In this document: positions 32,689-42,032 of the stretch, one piece after another
How positions within the stretch are numbered: the stretch's first letter is position 1
Layout: every line of letters begins with the position of its first letter
Assembly (NCBI RefSeq): GCF_019457615.1
Contig: NZ_CP080414.1
Location: 3,036,501 to 3,100,500 of the forward strand
From: Shewanella zhangzhouensis
GTDB lineage: Bacteria > Pseudomonadota > Gammaproteobacteria > Enterobacterales > Shewanellaceae
DNA: 64,000 nt
Reading direction: 5' to 3'
Program-made: the position numbers and the translations under genes
The notes under the pieces: model-generated
What the model saw: only the letters and a program-made list of their open reading frames with translations
What the model was told of the DNA's origin: nothing
Databases searched by the model: none

Positions 32689-34221
32689 ATGAACGAGAAA
32701 ATCAAACAAAGCCGCCGCGCCTTCCTCAAGGGAGGTCTGGCACTGTCAGCCGTTGGGCTGGCCCCTGCTGTGCTGGCTCCTGCCGTACAGGCCAAGTCCG
32801 ACGACAACAGCGCCATTGTGTGGGATGAAACCTTTGAGGTTGTTGTAGTAGGCAGCGGCCTGGCGGGCACCTGCGCCGCCATCCGGGCAAAAGAAAATGG
32901 TGCCAAAAACACCATTATTATTGAAAAAATGCCGGTACTCGGCGGGACGTCAGCCATCTCAGGTCTGAACTTTTCAGTGGTAAACAGCCACCTGCAAACA
33001 GCACAGGGGATTAAAGATTCTGCCGCGCTTTTTGCCGAAGACATCTCCAAGGCGGGCGGCTATCAGAACCACAGAGACCTGACCCTGAAAATGGCCGATA
33101 CCACGACCCGCGTATTGCCCTGGGCAATTGAGCGGGGTTGCCGCTTCCATGACAAGTTAAAGAGCCTCGGCGGCCATTCGGTGCCGCGGACCCTTTATCC
33201 GGTCAATGGCGGTGGCAAAGGCATACTGCGCCCACTGCGTCGCTTCTATACCCAGGACTTACAGGGCGAAATCCGTCGCAGAGTGAAGTTTGACAAGCTG
33301 CATCTGAATGCCCAAGGCGAGGTCATGGGCATTCAGGTACGCGAGCAGTACTTTTTCGACCCAAATCTGGGAAATGACGACCGGGAAAACACCACCGGCA
33401 CCATCAAACACTATCGGGTGACCAAGGGTGTGGTCATGGCCGTGGGCGGCTACAGCCGCGATGTGGAGTTCCGTGCCATGGAGTTTCCCAATATTCGCGA
33501 CTACATCCCAACCACCACGCACAGGGGCGCAACCGCTGGTGCACTCAAGACTCTGGTTGCCGCCGGTGCCCAGACAGTCCACCTATCTTTAATGCGCTTT
33601 GCCTTTGATATTCCTACCGAAGATTTGCAGTGGGGAGCCTTGGTTGACCCGAAAACCGGTCAGCGCTTTATCAGCGAAAAGAACAACCGTCAGGTCGTGG
33701 CAGAAGCCATCTGCAACATCATGGACCGCAATGAGGGGCGCTTCCCGCTGAATATTTACGATCAGGATGGCATCGACAACTTCCACGACAAGCAGCGTCT
33801 GCACCTCGCGTTGGAAGAAGGCATGATGGTGAAGTACGACTCCATCGAGGCCCTGGCCAACGGGGAAGGCATCGACCTTACCGGGCTTAACGCCACCCTC
33901 AAGCGCTATAACGAGGATGCCCTGGCAGGCAAAGACAGCCAGTTCGGTAAAGACATGGCCGCGTTGAAGCAAGTCAGCGTCAAACGAGCGCCTTTCTATG
34001 CCATCAAGGCCCGTCCGAAATTCAACTACACCCAGGGCGGCGTATTAATCAATGAAAATGCCCAGGTCATCAACAGGGACACAGCCCAGCCCATCAAAGG
34101 CCTTTACGCCTGCGGCGAAGCCACGGGCGGTCTGTTTGGCCGTATTCGATTAACTGCCTGCTCCTGCCCCGATGCGTTCGCATTTGGGGTGATAGCCGGT
34201 GAACAGGTGGCCAAGGCCTGA
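32689..34221 (+). CDS. Tat-exported flavoprotein reductase, flavocytochrome c fumarate-reductase family
   Basis: 510 residues. A twin-arginine signal SRRAFLKGG begins the protein, then an FAD fold VVVVGSGLAGTCAAIRAKEN, and a fumarate-reductase-like body ending KGLYACGEATGGLFGRIRLT. Compared with FccA as I recall it, the arginines in NNRQVVAEA and FGRIRL are kept. The conserved HHTMGGV is NYTQGGV, and the usual RLGGN is RLTACSCPDAF, so the substrate is probably not fumarate. Haem is supplied by the separate cytochrome gene 10 bases downstream, a split version of flavocytochrome c. Electrons would come from the quinol pool in the periplasm. The divergent two-component system probably controls it. 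Confidence 0.88.
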   Translation: MNEKIKQSRRAFLKGGLALSAVGLAPAVLAPAVQAKSDDNSAIVWDETFEVVVVGSGLAGTCAAIRAKENGAKNTIIIEKMPVLGGTSAISGLNFSVVNSHLQTAQGIKDSAALFAEDISKAGGYQNHRDLTLKMADTTTRVLPWAIERGCRFHDKLKSLGGHSVPRTLYPVNGGGKGILRPLRRFYTQDLQGEIRRRVKFDKLHLNAQGEVMGIQVREQYFFDPNLGNDDRENTTGTIKHYRVTKGVVMAVGGYSRDVEFRAMEFPNIRDYIPTTTHRGATAGALKTLVAAGAQTVHLSLMRFAFDIPTEDLQWGALVDPKTGQRFISEKNNRQVVAEAICNIMDRNEGRFPLNIYDQDGIDNFHDKQRLHLALEEGMMVKYDSIEALANGEGIDLTGLNATLKRYNEDALAGKDSQFGKDMAALKQVSVKRAPFYAIKARPKFNYTQGGVLINENAQVINRDTAQPIKGLYACGEATGGLFGRIRLTACSCPDAFAFGVIAGEQVAKA

Positions 34222-34231
34222 GGAGACACAC

Positions 34232-34600
34232 ATGAAAACCCTGATTTTATCCCTGTTGGCACTGAGTTTTGTGGCATCTCCCTTACACGCAGGGGAGCTC
34301 TACAAGGTAATGGGCAAGCGTGAAGGTCGCAGCAACCACAGCTTTATGTACGATGAAAAAGACTGCAAAACCTGCCATCAGGGCAGCCCCAGGGGGCCTG
34401 CCACTGAAGCGGCCTGTATCGACTGCCATGGCAGCTACGATGAGATTGCCTCCTCCACCCAGAACCAAACACCCAATCCCCACGATGCTCCGCACTGGGG
34501 AGCAGATGTGCCCTGCACCGTGTGCCACAGCGAGCATCAGCCAGCCAAGGTGCTTTGCAACGACTGCCACCAGTTTGCCTTTCCAAACTTTTCAAAATAA
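34232..34600 (+). CDS. Periplasmic tetrahaem cytochrome c
   Basis: 122 residues: signal peptide ending PLHAG, then four CxxCH haem sites (CKTCH, CIDCH, CTVCH, CNDCH) with spaced extra His. It matches the cytochrome domain of flavocytochrome c3 expressed as a separate protein. It starts at 34232 with GGAG 6 bases upstream and lies 10 bases after the flavoprotein gene, to which it presumably passes electrons from CymA-type quinol dehydrogenases. Confidence 0.92.
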   Translation: MKTLILSLLALSFVASPLHAGELYKVMGKREGRSNHSFMYDEKDCKTCHQGSPRGPATEAACIDCHGSYDEIASSTQNQTPNPHDAPHWGADVPCTVCHSEHQPAKVLCNDCHQFAFPNFSK

Positions 34601-34613
34601 TCCGGAGTAACCT

Positions 34614-35669
34614 ATGAGTGTTTTTCGTCTCTCCCTGTTAAGCGCCGCACTGTTGGCTGGATTCAGTCAGCAGGCACAGGCCACACCCGACTTTTATGGC
34701 AGGATAGATTATTCGGTCACCCATTCAGACACGGGCGCCGCCACCCACAAGGGACTTGATGGCACAGTGCTTGAGAACAACTTTACCCGTTTGGGTGTTC
34801 GCGGGACTGAGTCGCTGACGGCGGATCTGACCCTCTTCTATCAGATTGAAATGGGTGTCGACTCGGCCAGCGAATCCGGCAACAGCAAACCCTTTACCGC
34901 TCGTCCCACCTTTATCGGTATTCGTCATGCCGAATGGGGCTCGCTGGCCGCGGGGCGCATGGAGCCCGTATTCAAAATGACCAAGGGCTTTGTGGATGTG
35001 TTTGACAACTACAGCATGAAGCATGACCGCCTGATGGCCGGTGACAAACGCTGGGGCGATTCTTTCGAATACAAGACCCCTGTATGGCACGGCTGGCAAC
35101 TGGGCGCCAGCCTGCTGATGGAAGATAACTATTATCAGGACAGCGACAAGCGCGAGGAGAATGGCAACTTCCAACTGGCGCTGACTTATGGCGATAAGAA
35201 GTTAAAAAACAGCGACCTGTATTTTGCAGCGGCCTACTCAGATGGTGTTGAAGATATCAAGGCCTGGCGCGCTGTGGGTCACTGGAAGTTGGCCGCCCTT
35301 GGGCTTGAAAACCTGAAACTCGGCACCCTTATTCAACAATCAGAACTGGCCAACCCCGCCAAACCTCATTGGCAGGACAGAGATGGCCTGGGTTTTATTG
35401 TCAGTGGCTCTTACAAGTGGGACAAGTGGCTGTTTAAAGCCCAGTATGGCAAAGACGAGTCCGGCACCGGCCTTATCGCCAACCGCGTCTATTCGGCCAT
35501 GGGTGAGGCCGCGACCCAGGTTCCACAGGTCAGCCAGTGGGGAGTGGGCGCGGAGTACTTCTTCTCCAAGTCTACCCGGGTACACCTGGAGGCGGGGCAG
35601 TTCGACACCAAACAATATGCTGAGTTTGATGACACGATAACCAGCATAGGCATTCGATACGACTTTTAA
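34614..35669 (+). CDS. Outer-membrane general porin
   Basis: 351 residues: signal peptide ending QAQA, then a barrel starting DFYGRIDYSV, with RLGVRGTESL, FIGIRHAEWGSLAAGRMEPV and a C-terminal Phe in GIRYDF, all typical of gram-negative trimeric porins. It lies 13 bases after the cytochrome gene, so the reductase operon carries its own porin, presumably to admit the electron acceptor. A 9-base inverted repeat at 35691-35724 lies after its stop but has no T-run. Confidence 0.9.
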   Translation: MSVFRLSLLSAALLAGFSQQAQATPDFYGRIDYSVTHSDTGAATHKGLDGTVLENNFTRLGVRGTESLTADLTLFYQIEMGVDSASESGNSKPFTARPTFIGIRHAEWGSLAAGRMEPVFKMTKGFVDVFDNYSMKHDRLMAGDKRWGDSFEYKTPVWHGWQLGASLLMEDNYYQDSDKREENGNFQLALTYGDKKLKNSDLYFAAAYSDGVEDIKAWRAVGHWKLAALGLENLKLGTLIQQSELANPAKPHWQDRDGLGFIVSGSYKWDKWLFKAQYGKDESGTGLIANRVYSAMGEAATQVPQVSQWGVGAEYFFSKSTRVHLEAGQFDTKQYAEFDDTITSIGIRYDF

Positions 35670-35769
35670 GCTTGCTGCGCTATCCAGGTTCAGGTCCGGT
35701 GGATGAGTATCTTCGCCGGACCTGACAGCCTGGCTGATTATCTGGCCGGGTCGCCTCTGAAAAGCGCCC

Positions 35770-36993
35770 TCAGCGCTTCGCCAAAGCCCGCTTGCGGGCT
35801 TTTTGCTTTTGTGCCGCTTTACTGAGACTGCGGGGACGCTCATGGCGGATGGACAAATCCGGTTCAAAGCCCGGATACCACTGCTGAGGCAAGCGTCGGT
35901 CGAGGTAGTGCTCAAGCGCCACCAGCAAAGGCTCGTCGGCGGCATCCAGTAAACTGATGGCAAGCCCGGCGCTGCCTGCCCGGCCAGTACGCCCGATGCG
36001 ATGCACGTAATCTTCTTTTTTAAAGGGCAGTTCGACGTTGATAATGCAGGGCAGCGCCTGTATATCCAAGCCGCGAGCAGCCACATCGGTGGCCACCAAC
36101 ACCCGCGCATTGGCTGCCTTGAAGTCGGCAAGGTTTTGCTCCCGCTGACGCTGACTTAGGTCGGCGTGCATGGCAACGGCACTGTGTCCGGCTGCTACCA
36201 GTTTAGCCGTAAGCTTATCGGCCCCTTCTTTGGTTCGGCTGAAAACAAGCACCTGAGACCAGCTGTTTTTACCCAGCAAGTGGCAGATAAAATCGAATTT
36301 GCGCTCGCTGTCGAGCTGATAAACCTGCTCTTCAATCAGTGGCTTGGTATCTTTGCCCGCTGCGATTTCCAGCAGCTTGGGCGAGTCCATCAGGCTCTTG
36401 GCCAACTGCCAGACATTGTCCCCCAGGGTGGCTGAGAACAGCGCTGTTTGCCTGGCTTTGGCAAGCTTTTTCACCAGCGCCCGGATCTCATCCTCAAAAC
36501 CCATGTCCAACATACGGTCGGCCTCGTCAAACACCAACTGGCTGACGGTATCGATTCTGAGGGTGCGTTTTTTCAGGTGGTCGAGCAGGCGCCCGGGCGT
36601 GGCGACCATCAAGTCCACACCGCCCTTGATGGCATTGAGCTGGCTTTCCAGGGGCACACCACCATAGACCTGGGCAATACGCACGGCACTGCCTTTTGCC
36701 AGCGCTTTGGCAGCATCATAAACCTGTTGGCAAAGCTCTCTGGTGGGCACCAGCACCAAGGCTCTGGGTGCGGGCAGATTGCGGCCTGACACGTCCTCTG
36801 TAACCAGCCGGGCTAGCATTGGCAGCAAAAAGGCGGCGGTTTTACCCGTGCCTGTGGCGGCTTTCACCATCAGGTCATCCCCGGCCAGCATCATGGGGAT
36901 AGCGCCGGACTGCACCTCAGTGGGCTTGGCAAAGCCCAGTTTAGCGAGATTGTCAGCCAAGGGAGACGGCAGAGTAAAAGCAGCAAAAGACAC
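35770..36993 (-). CDS. DEAD-box RNA helicase, RhlE/SrmB-like
   Basis: 407 residues with Q-motif GFAKPTEVQSGAIP, Walker A AATGTGKT, LVPTRELC, LVFDEADRMLDMGF, SAT and HRIGRTGRAG. The C-terminus is a short basic tail (KAAQKQKARKRALAKR) that would hold RNA. It starts at a GTG preceded by GGAG. Cytoplasmic ATP-dependent RNA unwinding in ribosome assembly or mRNA decay is the family role. The last codons overlap a plus-strand terminator of the porin operon. Confidence 0.92.
   Translation of the reverse strand: MSFAAFTLPSPLADNLAKLGFAKPTEVQSGAIPMMLAGDDLMVKAATGTGKTAAFLLPMLARLVTEDVSGRNLPAPRALVLVPTRELCQQVYDAAKALAKGSAVRIAQVYGGVPLESQLNAIKGGVDLMVATPGRLLDHLKKRTLRIDTVSQLVFDEADRMLDMGFEDEIRALVKKLAKARQTALFSATLGDNVWQLAKSLMDSPKLLEIAAGKDTKPLIEEQVYQLDSERKFDFICHLLGKNSWSQVLVFSRTKEGADKLTAKLVAAGHSAVAMHADLSQRQREQNLADFKAANARVLVATDVAARGLDIQALPCIINVELPFKKEDYVHRIGRTGRAGSAGLAISLLDAADEPLLVALEHYLDRRLPQQWYPGFEPDLSIRHERPRSLSKAAQKQKARKRALAKR
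35784..35805 (+). terminator. Porin-operon terminator hidden in the helicase gene
   Basis: AAGCCCG, loop CTTG, CGGGCTT followed by TTTGCTTTT on the plus strand. It lies inside the last codons of the convergent helicase gene (stop at 35770), so the same bases encode the basic helicase tail and end the reductase-porin transcript. Confidence 0.7.
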
Positions 36994-37050
36994 GGGAAAC
37001 TCCGGAGCACAAACTAAAGGGCGCTATAGTAACAAGGCTTAATCGCAGGA

Positions 37051-39474
37051 TCACTCACCAAGCAGCAGCTGTTTCAACTCTGACGCCAATAACGGCCTGG
37101 CAAACAGATAACCCTGGGCCTCGGTGCAACCCAAACGCTGCAAAAACTCGGCCTGGGCTTCGTTTTCTACCCCTTCGGCAATTACGCCCAGTTTCAATGC
37201 CTCCCCCATGGCGATAATGGCCATGGCGATGGCGCCACTGTCCTGATCGGCGGGGAGTTCCCTGACGAATGACTGGTCAATTTTCAACTTGTTAAGGGGC
37301 AGCTTGCGTAAATAACTCAGCGAAGAATACCCGGTGCCGAAATCATCCAGCGCCAGACTGACCCCCATGCCACGGAGCTTTTCCATAGTGTCGATGGCAC
37401 CGGCAGGATTATCCAGCACCACGGATTCGGTGATTTCCAGCTCAAGAGCTTCAGGGGAGAGACCGGTTTGTTTGAGCACCTTGGCGACGCTGTCGGCAAA
37501 GTTATCGCCGGTAAGTTGAGAGCCCGACACATTCACCGCCATACGGCCTGGGTTAAGCCCCTGGTCGCGCCAAATTCGCGCCTGACGACAGGCCTCTTTC
37601 AAAACCCACAGGCCAATCTCAGGCATCAAGCCGATGGACTCGGCTACCGGAATAAATTCCGCCGGGGATACCACCCCAAGTTCACGATCGGTCCAGCGAC
37701 ACAAGGCCTCTACCCCAATCAATTTACGGGTACGCAAATTGATTTTGGGTTGATAAACCAACGACAGTGCAGCATTTTTCACCGCGCCTCTAAGGGCCGT
37801 TTGCAGCCGCAACTGCTGCATGGAACTTTGAGTCATTTGCTCTGTGTAAAAGGCATGGCGATTGCGGCCTTGCTGCTTGGCACGATACATGGCGGCATCG
37901 GCGTTTTTCAGCAAGGTGTCCGGGTTATCGCCATCGTCGGGATACACTGCGATACCGATACTGGCACTGAGACGAACCGACTCACCCTCACTGGTATCGA
38001 AGCTGGTATCAAAGGCCCGCTGTATGGCTGACAGGATCATCGGAATATCTTCCCGGCTCCTCACCTGTGTCAGCAATACAAACTCATCGCCCCCGATTCG
38101 GGCAAGGGTGTCTTCGGCGCCAAGCAGTGCTGCGAGGCGCTCGGATAACGACAGCAACACTTTATCGCCGGCGAGATGCCCAAAACTGTCATTGATGTGT
38201 TTGAAGAGGTCCACGTCGATAAGCAGCAGCGCCAACCGGGTTTTGCGGTTGGCGGCGAGCTTGATTTGCTGCTGGCTGATGGTGGTGAGTTTAGAGCGAT
38301 TGGGCAAACGGGTGAGTGGGTCGTGCCAGGCCAGCTGGGCGACTTCCGCCTCAGTTTGTTTGAGCAGGGAGATATCGGAAAACACCGCCACAAAACAGCG
38401 GACTTGCCCATCTTCACCGTACACGGCGCTGATGCTGGTTTGCTCGGCAAACAGGGTACCGTTTTTGCGACGATTCCAAATCTCACCGTGCCAGTGTCCC
38501 TGGGTTTTCAATGCCCGCCAGAGGTTTTCAAAAAAGTCCCGCTCGTGGCGGCCTGAGTTAAGGAGTTTGGGGGTTTTGCCAATCACTTCATCACGGCTGT
38601 AACCCGTGATGGTTTCAAAGGCGCCGTTTATCTCTGTAATAACCCCGTTGGAGTCGGTGATCATCACCCCTTCAATGGCATTTTCAAATACCTTGGAGGT
38701 CAGCAGTAATTGCTCTTCGGCGGCTTTATACCGTGCAATATCCCGGGTGGTACCTATGACGCCAAGCAGTCTGCCATCGCTACCGTACATGGGAGCCTTG
38801 ATGGTTTCCAGCCAGATGTTGCCTTTATCCAGGCTACGGTCGATGCATTCGGCGACCACAATAGGATGCCCTTCTTTCACCGCCTTGAGATCGGTGTCTG
38901 CGTACTCGGAAAAACGCTCAGGAAAGACCTCGGCATCCTTTCGCGACAGTATCTGCGCCGGGCTTAAATCCCAGGACACCAGTGTGCTCTGGTTAATGAA
39001 CCGGTAACGCCCCTCGGCATCTTTTATCCAGATATGTTCTTCGAAGGCGTCCATAAAGCTTTGCAGCAAGCCGGACTCTCCCCCACCAAGCACAGCAGCC
39101 ACACCTTCGAGCAGGGCCCTGGCCAGTAGTTGATGGCTGTCACTGACTGCATCGCCATGTAAACAGAGCTGAAGCTCGCCACCGATACCACTGACCGTCA
39201 GGATGCGAATGGGCTGACTATCGGCGTGCTTTTGCCACAGGCATACACCGCGACTGGTCCAAAGCCCTGCCCCCAATCGGGTATGGTCAACAAACCATTC
39301 AAGCATGGGAGATACGCTTTTTATGGCTGTCTGATGATTGCCTTGAGCCCGACTGTTCAATACCCGCTCCCATTCCAAATAACTACCTAAATAGTGTAGC
39401 TGCAAGTGTGGATGCCGAGAATGGAAACTTACGTCTGCCAATGACTTGTTGTTGCACCGGGCCGCCGGCCGCAC
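37051..39474 (-). CDS. PAS-PAS-GGDEF-EAL cyclic-di-GMP enzyme
   Basis: 807 residues from a GTG at 39474 with no clear ribosome site, so the true start could be further in. After an N-terminal region of about 140 residues come a PAS domain (FMDAFEEHIWIKDAEGRYRF), a second PAS with PAC (ITDSNGVITEINGAFETITG), a GGDEF cyclase domain with intact RIGGDEF near residue 460, and an EAL phosphodiesterase domain with GVEALCRW near 590 and DDFGTGYSSL. Both active sites look intact, so it could make or degrade c-di-GMP depending on the PAS signal. No transmembrane segment is evident. Confidence 0.9.
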   Translation of the reverse strand: MRPAARCNNKSLADVSFHSRHPHLQLHYLGSYLEWERVLNSRAQGNHQTAIKSVSPMLEWFVDHTRLGAGLWTSRGVCLWQKHADSQPIRILTVSGIGGELQLCLHGDAVSDSHQLLARALLEGVAAVLGGGESGLLQSFMDAFEEHIWIKDAEGRYRFINQSTLVSWDLSPAQILSRKDAEVFPERFSEYADTDLKAVKEGHPIVVAECIDRSLDKGNIWLETIKAPMYGSDGRLLGVIGTTRDIARYKAAEEQLLLTSKVFENAIEGVMITDSNGVITEINGAFETITGYSRDEVIGKTPKLLNSGRHERDFFENLWRALKTQGHWHGEIWNRRKNGTLFAEQTSISAVYGEDGQVRCFVAVFSDISLLKQTEAEVAQLAWHDPLTRLPNRSKLTTISQQQIKLAANRKTRLALLLIDVDLFKHINDSFGHLAGDKVLLSLSERLAALLGAEDTLARIGGDEFVLLTQVRSREDIPMILSAIQRAFDTSFDTSEGESVRLSASIGIAVYPDDGDNPDTLLKNADAAMYRAKQQGRNRHAFYTEQMTQSSMQQLRLQTALRGAVKNAALSLVYQPKINLRTRKLIGVEALCRWTDRELGVVSPAEFIPVAESIGLMPEIGLWVLKEACRQARIWRDQGLNPGRMAVNVSGSQLTGDNFADSVAKVLKQTGLSPEALELEITESVVLDNPAGAIDTMEKLRGMGVSLALDDFGTGYSSLSYLRKLPLNKLKIDQSFVRELPADQDSGAIAMAIIAMGEALKLGVIAEGVENEAQAEFLQRLGCTEAQGYLFARPLLASELKQLLLGE

Positions 39475-39595
39475 AAAAAGGCCCCAAAATACCTGCTTGA
39501 AATTTAGACAGTCGTTTTGCTTGGGGTTTGCCTTAGCTTCCCGGCTATCTTATTGTCGGTAATAGAAATATTAATTTGGTACTCAAAGGGATCCT

Positions 39596-41971
39596 ATGGC
39601 CATCACAACTCTTGCCACCGACAAGCTGTACCGGGTATCGACCCTGGCCGGGCTGGCACCGGACTGCGTTTCCACGGCCACCTTGCCGCCACTGGATGAC
39701 ATTATCGGCCAGGAACGCGCCCAGAGTGCGGTCGAGTTCGCCATGTCTATCCACGAAAAGGGCTACAACATCTACGCCATTGGCCAAAATGGCCTGGGCA
39801 AGCGCACCATGATGCTGAGGTACCTCAAACGTCATCATTTTGATGCCAATCAGCGCTTTGACTGGTGTTATGTGGCCAACTTTGATGACAACCGGGTGCC
39901 GCGGGTGCTGCGTCTGCCCGCCGGTAAGGGCAATGGCTTTAAAAAAGACATTGAAAAGCTGTCACTCAGGCTCGTTAAGGCATTGCCGCTGGCCTTTGAC
40001 AACGAGATGTATTATTCCCGTGCCGACAAACTGAAAACCGAGCTGTCACGTCAGCAGGAAGCCGCCCTGACGGCACTCACCGAAGAAGCCAAAAACAAGA
40101 GCATCAGCCTGTCGCTGTCGGTACAGGGTGATTACCAACTGATGGCCATGAATGGTGAAGAGCCCCACACCGAAGAAAGCTACAGTGCCCTGACGGATGA
40201 AGAACGTGAAGTCTTTGAAAACAGCATCAAAGGGCTGGAAAAGCGCCTGCGGGGCATCATACGTCAGCTCACCGAGTGGGAAGAAGAATTCTCAGAAAAG
40301 CAACAGGAGCACGACGAGCAAGTCGCCAAGGAAGTGCTGGCTCACTTCTTTAAACCCCTGAAGGCCAAGTATCGCGATCAGGATGATATCAAAACCTTTT
40401 TGGGTGAAATGCAGCGAGACATCCTCGACAATCTGGATATTTTTCTGGAAGAAAGCGAAGAGCAACTGGGGCTGGCCTACGCGGCGCTGGATAAGAAAAT
40501 GCCCCGCCGCTACCAAATCAATGTGCTGGTATGCCAGGACGAGCATAAGTTTCCTGTGGTGGTGGAAGAAAGCCCTAACTACCACAGCCTCTTTGGTTAC
40601 ATCGAAAATGCCACCTTCAAGGGCACAGTATTTACCGACTTTTCACTGATACGCCCAGGCTCGCTGCACAAGGCAAACGGCGGTGTGCTGTTGATGGATG
40701 CCATCAAGGTGTTGGAGCGGCCCTACGTGTGGGATGGCCTGAAAAAAGCGCTGCGCTCCCGCAGTCTGGATTTGAACAGCCTGGAGCGGGAAGTGACCCT
40801 CTCGGGCACCATCTCACTGGCGCCCGAGCCCATCCCGCTGGATGTGAAGATCATTCTCTTTGGCGACTACCAGACCTATCAACTGCTTCAACAATACGAC
40901 CCCGACTTCAACGAACTCTTTCGGGTGACGGCCGACTTTGAAGATGTGATGCCAAGGCACGATGAGTCTGAAGCCCTGTATGCACGCTTTATCTCGTCTA
41001 TTGTGCACGATAACAATATGCTGCACTGCAATCGCTCGGCACTGGCCCGCATCCTCGAGTACTCCAGCCGTCAGGCAGACGATCAAACTCGCCTGTCGTT
41101 GCACTCAGCCAACATCGCCAACCTGCTCAGAGAAACCAACTACTGCGCCAAAAGTGTCGGCGCCGACGAGATAGGCCGCGAGCATGTGGAGATGGCGCTT
41201 AAAAATCAGGAACTCCGGGTGTGCCGGCTCAAAGACATGGTGATGCAGCAGTTTCACAGCGGCCAAACCCTCTTCAGTGCACAAGGCGCCGTTACCGGCC
41301 AGGTGAATGCCCTGTCGGTGATTTCCACCACGGATCATGAGTTCGGCGCGCCAAACCGCATAACCGCCACCACGGCCTATGGCAAAGGGGAAGTGCTGGA
41401 TATCGAGCACAAGGTGCGACTGGGTGGCCGCATCCACAGCAAGGGCGTGTGGATCCTCACCGCCTATCTGTCGTCGCTGCTGGGCAAGCAAAGGCCCATT
41501 CCGCTCACCACCTATCTGACGTTCGAGCAATCCTACAGCGGCGTGGATGGTGACAGCGCCTCCATGGCGGAATGTTGCGCCATAGTGTCAGCCATCAGCG
41601 GTGTACCCATCCGTCAGGATTTGGCCATCACAGGGTCCATGAACCAGTTTGGTGAGTCTCAGCCCATCGGCGGCGTGAATGAAAAGATTGAAGGCTTTTA
41701 TGATGTCTGTGGCATCAAGGGCCACACCGGCACCCAGGGCGTGATTATTCCATCAAGCAATGTGAAAAACCTGATGCTGAGGAGTGACATAGTGGAGGCA
41801 GCCGGCCGCGGCGAGTTTCATATCTATGCCGTTGACCATGTCACCGACGCCATGGCGCTGCTGACCGGGCTAGACGTGGGCAATGTGGATGACGCCAGCT
41901 TCGATACTCTGCTCGGTCGGGCCGTGTCCAGGCTTAATGTGCTTGGTAAACACAAGCTGGAAAACGAATAA
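39596..41971 (+). CDS. LonB/LonC-type ATP-dependent protease (YcbZ-like)
   Basis: 791 residues. An N-terminal AAA+ part has a Walker A variant IGQNGLGKRT and Walker B GGVLLMDA, split by a long charged coiled-coil insertion (about 150-290). The C-terminal Lon protease domain has the catalytic Ser654 in VDGDSASMAE and Lys697 in GGVNEKIEGFY. It corresponds to the LonB/LonC-like family represented by E. coli YcbZ, thought to degrade unfolded or specific substrates. AAGGGAT precedes the ATG. It is divergent from the PAS-GGDEF-EAL gene. Confidence 0.9.
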   Translation: MAITTLATDKLYRVSTLAGLAPDCVSTATLPPLDDIIGQERAQSAVEFAMSIHEKGYNIYAIGQNGLGKRTMMLRYLKRHHFDANQRFDWCYVANFDDNRVPRVLRLPAGKGNGFKKDIEKLSLRLVKALPLAFDNEMYYSRADKLKTELSRQQEAALTALTEEAKNKSISLSLSVQGDYQLMAMNGEEPHTEESYSALTDEEREVFENSIKGLEKRLRGIIRQLTEWEEEFSEKQQEHDEQVAKEVLAHFFKPLKAKYRDQDDIKTFLGEMQRDILDNLDIFLEESEEQLGLAYAALDKKMPRRYQINVLVCQDEHKFPVVVEESPNYHSLFGYIENATFKGTVFTDFSLIRPGSLHKANGGVLLMDAIKVLERPYVWDGLKKALRSRSLDLNSLEREVTLSGTISLAPEPIPLDVKIILFGDYQTYQLLQQYDPDFNELFRVTADFEDVMPRHDESEALYARFISSIVHDNNMLHCNRSALARILEYSSRQADDQTRLSLHSANIANLLRETNYCAKSVGADEIGREHVEMALKNQELRVCRLKDMVMQQFHSGQTLFSAQGAVTGQVNALSVISTTDHEFGAPNRITATTAYGKGEVLDIEHKVRLGGRIHSKGVWILTAYLSSLLGKQRPIPLTTYLTFEQSYSGVDGDSASMAECCAIVSAISGVPIRQDLAITGSMNQFGESQPIGGVNEKIEGFYDVCGIKGHTGTQGVIIPSSNVKNLMLRSDIVEAAGRGEFHIYAVDHVTDAMALLTGLDVGNVDDASFDTLLGRAVSRLNVLGKHKLENE

Positions 41972-41983
41972 CACCAATGACAT

Positions 41984-42011
41984 AAAAAAGCCCCGCAACT
42001 GCGGGGCTTTT
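41984..42011. terminator. Bidirectional intrinsic terminator
   Basis: GCCCCGC, loop AACT, GCGGGGC with A-run before and T-run after, between the convergent Lon-like and ene-reductase genes. Confidence 0.9.
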
Positions 42012-42032
42012 GTTTATGGTGCAATCTGAAAC

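Noticed and set aside
35340..36131. 263-aa minus-strand reading frame across the porin end and helicase end
   Set aside because: It is a shadow of two well-supported genes in other frames, with no recognisable protein content.
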